Assembly: GCA_903840165.1 (NCBI GenBank)
Contig: CAIMEY010000088.1
Location: 1 to 64,000 of the forward strand
Source of the DNA: an uncultured Myxococcales bacterium
GTDB lineage: Bacteria; Myxococcota_A; UBA9042
DNA length: 64,000 nucleotides
Reading direction: 5' to 3'
Position 1 is the stretch's first letter. Every line of letters starts with the position of its first letter. The notes under the pieces are model-generated. The model searched no databases, was not told the origin of the DNA, and was given only the letters and a program-made list of their open reading frames with translations. Below are positions 43,620 through 51,922 of this stretch, one piece after another. A program made the position numbers and the translations under genes.

Positions 43620-44747
43620 CTACTTCACAATCAACGACGGACCAGCCGTGGAAATCCCTAAGGAAAATGCGAAGGGCCAGGACTCAGCTGTGCCGTCGCC
43701 GTCCTGATCCATACTGGGCTCGGTGTCCTTCATCCACTGCTGCAGTTGCACTAGGCTGGTATCACTCACCGATCCGCCGACTTTGGTCAGCGCCTGCTGC
43801 AAATCATCCTTGCGGACTACACCGCAGAAGAGGCCGCCTTTGGCTGTATTTGTCGACGGTTGCGCCATCACGTTGTGCACGCGCACCCAAGGCGTCAGGG
43901 CATCCGCCGTACCCGCAAAGAGGAACAGGGGAACCGCCGACGGGACGGGGTTCTTCTCTGCCTGGCGAAACGTCGTTTGTGCTTGTGAATCATCGCGTTG
44001 TAGCAGTGCGCGGCCAGGGCAGGGCTGATCGGGCAGGCCATAGGGCGAGAAGGACGACGCCCAAACCTTGAGGCCACATCCTTGCATTCCAACTGAGCAA
44101 TTGGCTCCGCCTGCGCCACCCGCGATCAGGTCGAGTTCCTGCGCGACACCAATCAACCCGTCGGCGGCAAAACCGATCGCGACTTGGTCGCCAGCGGACC
44201 AAGTGGTGGTTTTGGCAAAGTCCGTGACATGCGTTCCGTCGCTGAGCGGTCCATTGGTCGGACAACCGGTGGAAGGTCCTTGATCTGCCAGCGGTTTGAA
44301 GGACCAAGCGCGGTACAAGATCGCGGGGGCAGAGGTCGGCATTTGGCATAGGTTGATGCACTCGTTGTTGCAGAATCCACCGCATCCATCGGGCATTGCG
44401 TTGCACTTATCTTGGCAGTTCGGCGTGCAGCAACTGCCATCGGCCTGGCAAACCTGCGGCGCTTGGCACGGCGTGGCGACACAGCCCGTGGCAATTTCCG
44501 CTGCTGCATCGCCGGTTGATGTCAAATCTGCTGCAATGTCAGCAACATCTGATGCAATATCACCACCAGCAACGTCAGCAGCATCGGCCACGGCATCGCC
44601 CGCCACGGCTACATCGGTGTGCGCTCCGGCGTCGGTCGCTGGCGAGGCGGCTGTTGCGCCACAGGCTGCTGAGGCGACAGCGAGGCTGGTCCAAGCGAGT
44701 TGGCGCAGCAGTGGCGCACGCAGGTACGGAAAATTCAGTGCTTTCAT
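43620..44747 (-). CDS. Cys-rich lipoprotein with Asp/Ala linker, coupled to the SGNH hydrolase
   Basis: A 375-aa lipoprotein; the lipobox is VASAAC. It is followed by about 55 residues of mostly Ala, Asp, Val and Thr, then a Cys-rich knot with CQADGSCCTPNCQDKC and DGCGGFCNNEC, seen in many myxobacterial surface proteins. The C-terminal domain has WSAGDQVAIGFAADG and an EF-hand-like DQDGDGTAE motif; its fold is not recognised. The ATG at 44747 has GAGGA upstream. The stop codon touches the start of the SGNH hydrolase gene, so they are probably expressed together and may act on the same surface substrate. Confidence 0.8.
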   Translation of the reverse strand: MKALNFPYLRAPLLRQLAWTSLAVASAACGATAASPATDAGAHTDVAVAGDAVADAADVAGGDIASDVADIAADLTSTGDAAAEIATGCVATPCQAPQVCQADGSCCTPNCQDKCNAMPDGCGGFCNNECINLCQMPTSAPAILYRAWSFKPLADQGPSTGCPTNGPLSDGTHVTDFAKTTTWSAGDQVAIGFAADGLIGVAQELDLIAGGAGGANCSVGMQGCGLKVWASSFSPYGLPDQPCPGRALLQRDDSQAQTTFRQAEKNPVPSAVPLFLFAGTADALTPWVRVHNVMAQPSTNTAKGGLFCGVVRKDDLQQALTKVGGSVSDTSLVQLQQWMKDTEPSMDQDGDGTAESWPFAFSLGISTAGPSLIVK

Positions 44748-44895
44748 CGCGATCGTCCTCTCGAGGCCGGGGGGTCCAGAGCCTGCATCGTACGCGTTCG
44801 CACCGCACCAGTGCAAACACCGGCATGACCCACCAATACGCACGTACTTTTAGGGTCTTGTACAGCAAACCGGGACAGGAGCACGCCGCTTGACC

Positions 44896-44924
44896 TTGAC
44901 GAGAGGCCACGGGGCCCCGACAAT
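44896..44924 (+). promoter_or_regulatory. Candidate promoter of the cupredoxin lipoprotein gene
   Basis: TTGACG (44896-44901) is followed after exactly 17 bases by GACAAT (44919-44924), with five and four consensus matches. The gene start at 44964 is 40 bases downstream. The best-looking promoter found in the window, but still read by eye only. Confidence 0.45.
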
Positions 44925-44963
44925 TGGAGCGCTTGCGGCGCCTTTGCCCGCACAAGGTTGTCG

Positions 44964-46691
44964 ATGCCTGGGCCCCGCAACGTTTGTGCGCTCCAGAATT
45001 GCTTAGCTTTGGCAGCGCTGGCTACCTCGCTCTTGGCCTGCCAGGAAATTACCACCGTGGTCGTGGTGACGGACGACAACGGAATTGCCGCCGCCGACGG
45101 TGGTGGAGCCGATGGAAAGGCGAGCGAAACTGCGACTCCGAGCGATGTTGGCAGCAGCGAAACGGCGCCCCAAGACGTCGAGACGCAGCAAAGCATCGAC
45201 GCTGATGCGGACGGCGGGCTGATCGACATCGACGAGGAGGTTTCTGACTCGTTTCTCGACGAAATGGATGGGGTTTTCCCCGATGGATTCGACCCGGGCG
45301 ACGGCGATCCAGCGGGGGTCGGCGATGGTGCGAACAAGTCTGACGCGCAACCGCCGGTAGACGGACAGAATTCCGGTGGGAGTCTGCTCACTTGCGATCA
45401 GTACTGCAAAGCGGTGATGAACGATTGCACCGCCGACAACTCGCAGTTTGTCAGCACCGACGACTGCGTGAACTACTGTAAAGTACAAGGTAAAATACCC
45501 GTCGGACTCCCCGGCGATGTAACAGGCAATACCATCGGCTGCCGCATCACCCACGCCAACATGGCAGCCAAGGGGGGCAGCAACGCCGCCACGCAATGTA
45601 CGATTGCTGGCCCAACCGGTGGTAATGTTTGTGGATCGTGGTGCGACATCTACTGCCAAATGGCGTTGACCAACTGCAACGCCGACACCAAACTGTTCAA
45701 TTCGCTTGCGCAATGTCCGGCTCAGTGCGAGCAGATCGCAACTACTGGCAAACCAGGCGCAACTTCAGGTGATTCTGTCCAGTGCCGCATCTATCAGCTA
45801 GGCATTGCCGGCAGCGACCAAGCGACCTCCAAGATCTACTGCCCGCACGCCAAGGTCCTCACCGACCCGGGATCGCCGTGCTCGGACCAAAAGGCACCGC
45901 CGCCCCCCACCTGCAGCGATTATTGCCAGGCAGTCACCACTGGCTGCATCGGCGAATTCGCCCAATATGTCAGCAATGACGCGTGCTTGAACTACTGCCA
46001 GACTCAGGCCAAGATTCCCGTTGGTGGCGCCGGCGATGTCGGCGTAAATACCATTGGTTGTCGCCTTTCTCATGCAAACGCCGCGGTCAAGGATGCCTCG
46101 GTCGCACCCGCCCACTGCGCCGCCGCTGGACCGACAGGCTCCGACGTTTGCGGCTCATGGTGCGATAATTACTGTTGGCTTGCCAAGAGTAACTGTACAG
46201 GTGCCAACGCGCTCTATGCCACTGATCTGACATGCAAAAACGCCTGTGGACCGATGAAGAACAACGGCAGCCCCGGGGCGATCGCGGGCGATTCGGTGCA
46301 ATGCCGGATGAGCGAGCTAGCACTCGCCAGCAGCAACCCGTCAACCCTTTGTAATTATGGAAAATCTCCCAGCCCTACCGGCAGCCCATGCGTCGATCCG
46401 AAAAAGCCCAAAACTTGGAGCATAACCACAACGGCGGACTACATTTTCGCGCCGTCTGAGCTGACGATCACGGTAGGCGACAGCATCTCCTTCACGCCCG
46501 GCGGCAGCCACAATGTCACGCAGGTCGACGAAGCCACCTGGTTAGCCAACGCAACTACGCCCACCGACGGTGGATTCTCGATTCCCGGCTTTGGAAACCA
46601 AGTACTGCAGTTCCTTTCCGCCGGCGAAGTGTGGTTCATCTGCACCAACCATGCCGATGCTGGAGAAAAAGGGCATATTTCCGTGCAGTAA
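44964..46691 (+). CDS. Cys-rich repeat lipoprotein with C-terminal cupredoxin domain
   Basis: A 575-aa lipoprotein (lipobox ATSLLAC). An Asp/Ala/Ser-rich acidic linker (about 30-135) leads to two tandem pairs of Cys-rich modules, each with CxxYC...C and later GD-x-x-x-CR segments (for example TCDQYCKAVMNDC and VCGSWCDIYCQMALTNC). The last 90 residues form a plastocyanin-like domain: ligands are the His in GGSHNVTQ, Cys in WFICTNH and the His three residues later. Five residues after that His, where the axial Met should be, is Glu (HADAGEKG). ATG 44964 follows an AGG. It is divergently transcribed from the SGNH lipoprotein gene. Confidence 0.84.
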   Translation: MPGPRNVCALQNCLALAALATSLLACQEITTVVVVTDDNGIAAADGGGADGKASETATPSDVGSSETAPQDVETQQSIDADADGGLIDIDEEVSDSFLDEMDGVFPDGFDPGDGDPAGVGDGANKSDAQPPVDGQNSGGSLLTCDQYCKAVMNDCTADNSQFVSTDDCVNYCKVQGKIPVGLPGDVTGNTIGCRITHANMAAKGGSNAATQCTIAGPTGGNVCGSWCDIYCQMALTNCNADTKLFNSLAQCPAQCEQIATTGKPGATSGDSVQCRIYQLGIAGSDQATSKIYCPHAKVLTDPGSPCSDQKAPPPPTCSDYCQAVTTGCIGEFAQYVSNDACLNYCQTQAKIPVGGAGDVGVNTIGCRLSHANAAVKDASVAPAHCAAAGPTGSDVCGSWCDNYCWLAKSNCTGANALYATDLTCKNACGPMKNNGSPGAIAGDSVQCRMSELALASSNPSTLCNYGKSPSPTGSPCVDPKKPKTWSITTTADYIFAPSELTITVGDSISFTPGGSHNVTQVDEATWLANATTPTDGGFSIPGFGNQVLQFLSAGEVWFICTNHADAGEKGHISVQ

Positions 46692-46903
46692 GAGCGTCGA
46701 GCTACCGGCTCAGCGGACCAAGGGACTCGGCGCGACCCGATAGTCAAGCAAAATCAGACTTACATATTCCCCATTATTTCAATGCGCTACGCACATTCCT
46801 CCGCAGTCGATTCAGGCTCGGGAATAACGCCAGCGCTCACGGTATCTAGCCTTTGGGGCCTTCGCGTGGGGCGAATCGTCTTGGCGGTTCGGGCGTCTAA
46901 CCG

Positions 46904-46934
46904 TTGAAGCGTCCGCCGGCCGGCGTGCTAGTTT
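46904..46934 (+). promoter_or_regulatory. Candidate promoter of the HtrA gene
   Basis: TTGAAG (46904-46909) and, after a long 19-base spacer, TAGTTT (46929-46934), the latter preceded by GTGC as in an extended -10. The start codon lies 44 bases downstream. Weak evidence. Confidence 0.25.
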
Positions 46935-46977
46935 TAGGGGACTCATGTCCTGCTTGCGACCAACCAGTGAGGAACGG

Positions 46978-48474
46978 ATGAACAAGCAAATACGCCTAAT
47001 TCGGATCGTCACAGCCATCGCCGCTGCGACGGCTGCATTTGCCGCATGGCGGTTTGATGCGGCGCCATTGCTGCGCGCTCAGGCGGCTCCTGCAGCGAGC
47101 GCCCCGGCCGTGGCCAGCGCCCAAGAGGCCCGCAAGGTGCCGGCAATCAGTCCGACTGCGCCAGGCGCCCTTGCCGCCAGCGAACCATCGAGTTGGTCTA
47201 CAATTTCAGACGTTTCAGAGCGGGCCGTGCAGAGCGTCGTCAACATTTCCACCACGCGCATGGTCCGCCACGAGACCGAACAGGAAGGCTGGCTCTTTCG
47301 CCGCCCGCCCGCCGGCAGCCGTGGCGACAACGTCCAGCGCGAACATAGTTTGGGTTCAGGGGTTCTCATCGGTGCCCAAGGACTTGTACTCACAAACAAT
47401 CATGTGATCGAAGGTGCGAGCGCGATTCAGGTCAAGCTAGCGGACGGCCGGGAATTTGCCGGCAAACTTGTCGGCGCCGATAAGCGAAGCGATGTCGCGG
47501 TATTGCAGCTTGAAGGCAACCCCACGGGCCTACTGCCCTTGCCCCTGGCCGACTCCGACAAACTGCGCTTGGGCGAAGTGGTTTTGGCGATCGGCAGTCC
47601 TTTGGGCTTGGCTCAATCTGTGTCCATGGGCATTGTCAGCGCCAAGGGGCGCGCCGACGTACATATCGCTGATTACGAAGACTTTATTCAGACTGATGCC
47701 GCCATTAATCCCGGAAACTCGGGTGGCGCCTTGGTCAACTTGCATGGCGAACTGGTCGGCATCAACACGGCCATCGCGTCCATGTCAGGAGGCAACCAAG
47801 GCATCGGCTTTGCAATTCCGTCTAACATGGCTCGCACGGTGATGGATTCCTTGGTCAAGTCGGGCCATTTCACCCGCGGCTGGCTTGGCGTCGGCATTCA
47901 GGATCTAACCATTGATTTGCGAAAGGAATTCTCCCCAAGCCTAGCAGCCGGCGGTGTCCTCGTGACGTCCGTGGAGATTGGTAGCCCAGCCGACAAGGCG
48001 GGTCTCAAGCGCGGTGACGTGGTCACGCGAATCGGCGATCAGGCCATGGATTCGCCGCGGCGTCTGCGCAACTGCGTGGGAATGCATCCGCCAGGCGCGG
48101 CGCTGGCGTTGGCGATTGTTCGGGAAAACAAGGCATTACAGGTCACTGTTACCCTAGCTGAAGCGCCGGACGCCGGTGTGGCCAGGACAAGTCTAGGCGC
48201 TGGCCTCGACGGTCTTTCGGTCCGTCCCCTCGATCGCGATCTTCGCCAGCGGTTTGGCGTCGGCAGCCAAGTGCCGGCAGGCGTCGCTGTGACCGAGGTA
48301 GCTCCCGATTCGCCCGCGGCCGCATCTGGGCTACAAGTCGGTGATATTATCCTGGAAGTGAACCGACGCCCTCTGTCCGACGTCAATGACTTCCAGAAGG
48401 CGCTCAAGTCCGGCAAGGCTGCGCTGCTCCTGGTCTATCGCGATGGCGGCGCATTCTTCCTTGCAATTCGATAA
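46978..48474 (+). CDS. HtrA/DegP-family serine protease with two PDZ domains
   Basis: A 498-aa periplasmic quality-control protease, anchored or exported by its N-terminal hydrophobic segment (residues 6-24). The catalytic triad is H142 (TNNHVIEG), D172 (RSDVAVLQL) and S248 (NPGNSGGALVN). Two PDZ domains follow (about 295-375 and 400-490), each with G-x-x-V-T/D-I-x-x-V-N-type segments (KRGDVVTRI, QVGDIILEVN). GAGGAA lies six bases before the ATG at 46978; an earlier start at 46945 adds only a short extension. The Ala/Pro-rich linker after the hydrophobic segment fits an exported protein. Confidence 0.94.
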   Translation: MNKQIRLIRIVTAIAAATAAFAAWRFDAAPLLRAQAAPAASAPAVASAQEARKVPAISPTAPGALAASEPSSWSTISDVSERAVQSVVNISTTRMVRHETEQEGWLFRRPPAGSRGDNVQREHSLGSGVLIGAQGLVLTNNHVIEGASAIQVKLADGREFAGKLVGADKRSDVAVLQLEGNPTGLLPLPLADSDKLRLGEVVLAIGSPLGLAQSVSMGIVSAKGRADVHIADYEDFIQTDAAINPGNSGGALVNLHGELVGINTAIASMSGGNQGIGFAIPSNMARTVMDSLVKSGHFTRGWLGVGIQDLTIDLRKEFSPSLAAGGVLVTSVEIGSPADKAGLKRGDVVTRIGDQAMDSPRRLRNCVGMHPPGAALALAIVRENKALQVTVTLAEAPDAGVARTSLGAGLDGLSVRPLDRDLRQRFGVGSQVPAGVAVTEVAPDSPAAASGLQVGDIILEVNRRPLSDVNDFQKALKSGKAALLLVYRDGGAFFLAIR

Positions 48475-48595
48475 TTGGGCGATCCTGTTTGACCAATCTG
48501 CCCTGCGGCTTTGCCCAGATCGGCAGACCGGCATAGACTACTGGCCCTTTGCGCCCGCCGATCTCCCGGCCTTGAAGCGCTAGTTGAGGCCCGAC

Positions 48596-51500
48596 ATGTC
48601 CTTTGCCAAGCCCGAAGCGAACCCGAGTTTTCCCCAGCTAGAACACGGGATCGCAGAATTCTGGAAGCGAGAAGCCATCTTCCGCAAGTCTGTTCGCGAC
48701 CAGGGCCAGGGGGACTACGTCTTTTACGACGGACCTCCCTTTGCCACCGGCACACCGCACTACGGCCACCTGCTGGCCGGCACCCTCAAAGACATCGTGC
48801 CCCGGTACTGGACGATGCGTGGCTATCGCGTTGATCGGCGTTTTGGCTGGGATACCCATGGGTTACCGGTTGAAATGGAGATCGAGAAGGACCTCGGCAT
48901 CAAGAGCCCGAGCGAAGTGCAGGCCTACGGCGTCGGCCGATACAACGAAGCGTGCCGGGCAATCGTCTTGCGTTACGTGGACTTGTGGCGCCAGACCGTC
49001 GAGCGCATGGGGCGTTGGGTGGATTTCGACAATGATTACAAGACCATGAACCCAGAGTTCATGGAAAGCGTCTGGTGGGTCTTTAGCGAGCTCTGGAATA
49101 AAGGTTTAATTTATCGCGGTTACAAGGTAATGCCCTATTCCTGGCGCCTGGGCACGCCCCTGTCCAACTTTGAAGCGGGCATGGACTACAGGCGGGTGCA
49201 GGATCCCGCCGTGACCGTGCGTTTTGCGGTCAAAGAGCTTGAGAATACAAGTATTCTCGCATGGACGACTACGCCGTGGACGCTGCCATCGAACCTCGGC
49301 CTGTGCGTCGGTGCCGATATCGACTATGTCGTCGCAACGCGCCCCGGGCAGCTGGAAAAGCTGATTGTTGCTCAAGCTTTGGCCGAGAAGGTTCTTGGCG
49401 AGCATCAAGTCGTTGAGGTGCGCAAAGGGGCCACGCTTGTCGGCCTGCATTACACACCGCCCTTCAGTTGCTACGCGGGCGCCGCCCAGGACGGAGCTTT
49501 CCGTGTTGTTAGCGATGGTTATGTGTCGACCGAGGATGGCACGGGCGTCGTTCACACCGCGCCAGCCTTTGGCGAGGACGATCATCGCATCGGCCTGCAC
49601 TGGGGCCTGGGCCTTGTAGACCCCGTGGATGCAGAGGGGCGATTCACCGGCGATATCGCTGCAATTGCTGATGGTTCTTTGGTAGGCATCGGCGTTAAAG
49701 ACGCCGACAAGGCCTTGGTGCGCGATCTCAAAGAGCGCGGCCTGCTCTTTGCCCAAGCGACCGTGGACCACGATTATCCGTTCTGCTGGAGATCGGGTAC
49801 GCCATTGATTTACAAAGCCATGCCGACCTGGTTCGTGCGCGTGGAGAGCGTAGCGCCCGGCAGTCAGGCGCGGCCCTTGCGTGAGCGCATGCACGAACTC
49901 AACGAAGGCACCCGCTGGGTCCCTGAATACGTTGGGCAAAAGCGTTTCGCTAACTGGATTCATGACGCGCGAGACTGGGCCATCAGCCGCAATCGGTTTT
50001 GGGGAACGCCTCTGCCGGTTTGGCAATGCACCGGTTGCGGCCATTTCCAGTGCATTGGTGCCGTGTCCGAGCTCGAGAAGCATTGTAGGCGTGAAGTCCA
50101 TGACTTACACAAGCACCATGTCGACGACCTGGCGTGGACGTGCACCGTCTGCGGGCAGGGCGAGATGCACCGCGTCCCAGAAGTCCTTGATTGTTGGTTT
50201 GAATCGGGCTCGATGCCCTACGCACAAAACCACTACCCATTTGAAAACAAGGAGTTGGTAGAAAAGAACCTGCCCGCTCGCTTCATTGCCGAAGGTCTAG
50301 ACCAGACAAGAGGCTGGTTTTACACGCTCTTGGTGCTTTCGACCGCGCTGTTTGACCGGCCGGCCTTTGACAACGTCATCGTCAACGGACTGATCTTGGC
50401 TGAAGACGGCCAGAAGATGTCAAAACGACTGAAAAATTATCCTGACCCAACCGCGCTGATCGAGACGTACGGCGCCGATGCCTTGCGCGCGTACTTGGTG
50501 ACTTCGCCCGCGGTTCGGGCTGAGCCGATGCGTTTTGCCGAGGCCGGCGTGCGCGAAGTTGTACGGGCTGTGGTTCTACCTCTCTGGAATGCCTACAGTT
50601 TCTTCGCAACCTATGCTGCCGCCGATGGTTGGGAGCCGCCCACGACGCCTAGCCCCTTGGCCGAGCGCGCGCTGCTCGACCGTTGGCTTACAAGCGTTCT
50701 TCAGAGCTTACTACGCGATGTCAATGAAGAAATGGAGGCCTATCGCCTCTACAACGTGATCCCGCGCGTCGTCGGCTTTATCGATGATTTGACCAACTGG
50801 TACATTCGTCGAAGTCGGCGTCGTTTTTGGAAGAATGAGGACGCCCGCGACCACCAGCACGCCTTTGAGACCCTCTACGAAGTGCTGACGACCTTTGCCC
50901 GCGTGTTGGCACCAATTCTGCCCTTCATGGCCGAATTGCTGCATCAGCGTCTGGTCTTAGGCCAGCCTGGGGCTCTGGAAAGTGTTCACTTGGAAGCGTT
51001 TCCGCAGGCCCAGCCTGAGCGCGTGGATGCCGGGTTGGAGGCGCGCATGAAGGCATGGCGGACTGCCGTGAAACTAGGCCGTAATTTGCGCGAGCAGGCC
51101 AAGATTGGCATTCGCTATCCGCTGGCACGCATGACGGTAGCGCTGCGCGAAGGCCCCAAGGACCCGCTGCACGCGGCCTTCGACCATGAAGATGCCTTTG
51201 ACATTATTCGGGATGAACTCAATGTTCACGCCTTTGAGCTGCTACAGACGGGCGCCCACGGCTTGGTGGACATCAAGGCCAAGCTGAATTTTCGCAATGC
51301 CGCCAAGCGGTTGGGGCCCAAGGTCAAGGCGGTTGCTGCGGCGCTCGAGGGCTGGGACACGGCCTACGCAGCTGCGGTGCAGGGACAAATCGATGCAGGC
51401 CAACTACCGATTGTGGAAGGTGAAACCCTGACGCGTGACGACATCGATTTTCGCCAGTCACCGCGGGTCGGCCTATGCGTGGCCACTGAAGAAGCCCTGA

Positions 51501-51793
51501 CCGTGGCCCTGGATACCACGGTGACGCCGGCCTTGCACCGGGAAGGGCTGTCGCGGGAAGTGGTTGCGCGCGTCCAGCAAGCCCGAAAAGACGCGGCGCT
51601 GCAGGTCGAGGACCGCATCATCCTGGAAATTTGGACGGATTCGGCTGAGCTTCGCTTGGCGGTGGACGAACACCTGGCCGACGTTCAGGGTGAGACGCTG
51701 GCGACGTCCTTGGTCTGGCTGGAGGCCGCAGATGGATTGGCGGCACTTGATGCCGGTACTGAGCGGTTGGCCGTGCGCGTTCGCAAGGCTTGA
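48596..51793 (+). CDS. ileS: Isoleucyl-tRNA synthetase, long (type 2) form
   Basis: A class I synthetase of 1065 aa. The HIGH signature is H55-Y-G-H58 in FATGTPHYGHLLAGTLKD, and the KMSKR loop is at about 607-611 (GQKMSKRLKNYP). The editing domain (about 190-390) carries WTTTPWTLPSNLGLCV. The YDGPPFATGTPHYGH opening, the RYWTMRGYRVDRRFGWDTHGLPVE segment and the length above 1000 aa place it with type 2 (eukaryotic/archaeal-like) IleRS, which is typically less sensitive to mupirocin than the shorter type 1; that last point is from family knowledge. GAGG before the ATG at 48596 sets the start. It converges with the next gene. Confidence 0.95.
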   Translation: MSFAKPEANPSFPQLEHGIAEFWKREAIFRKSVRDQGQGDYVFYDGPPFATGTPHYGHLLAGTLKDIVPRYWTMRGYRVDRRFGWDTHGLPVEMEIEKDLGIKSPSEVQAYGVGRYNEACRAIVLRYVDLWRQTVERMGRWVDFDNDYKTMNPEFMESVWWVFSELWNKGLIYRGYKVMPYSWRLGTPLSNFEAGMDYRRVQDPAVTVRFAVKELENTSILAWTTTPWTLPSNLGLCVGADIDYVVATRPGQLEKLIVAQALAEKVLGEHQVVEVRKGATLVGLHYTPPFSCYAGAAQDGAFRVVSDGYVSTEDGTGVVHTAPAFGEDDHRIGLHWGLGLVDPVDAEGRFTGDIAAIADGSLVGIGVKDADKALVRDLKERGLLFAQATVDHDYPFCWRSGTPLIYKAMPTWFVRVESVAPGSQARPLRERMHELNEGTRWVPEYVGQKRFANWIHDARDWAISRNRFWGTPLPVWQCTGCGHFQCIGAVSELEKHCRREVHDLHKHHVDDLAWTCTVCGQGEMHRVPEVLDCWFESGSMPYAQNHYPFENKELVEKNLPARFIAEGLDQTRGWFYTLLVLSTALFDRPAFDNVIVNGLILAEDGQKMSKRLKNYPDPTALIETYGADALRAYLVTSPAVRAEPMRFAEAGVREVVRAVVLPLWNAYSFFATYAAADGWEPPTTPSPLAERALLDRWLTSVLQSLLRDVNEEMEAYRLYNVIPRVVGFIDDLTNWYIRRSRRRFWKNEDARDHQHAFETLYEVLTTFARVLAPILPFMAELLHQRLVLGQPGALESVHLEAFPQAQPERVDAGLEARMKAWRTAVKLGRNLREQAKIGIRYPLARMTVALREGPKDPLHAAFDHEDAFDIIRDELNVHAFELLQTGAHGLVDIKAKLNFRNAAKRLGPKVKAVAAALEGWDTAYAAAVQGQIDAGQLPIVEGETLTRDDIDFRQSPRVGLCVATEEALTVALDTTVTPALHREGLSREVVARVQQARKDAALQVEDRIILEIWTDSAELRLAVDEHLADVQGETLATSLVWLEAADGLAALDAGTERLAVRVRKA

Positions 51794-51922
51794 AGGCGAC
51801 TGACGATTGCGTCCTAATCTGCTAGCAACCGGAAGCCGTACCGCAGCGCCGAGTAGCCGATGGACTCGCCCAAGGATGCCTCAGCTGCCCGCGCCTAGCG
51901 CTTGAGAGCCACCCGCTTGAAA

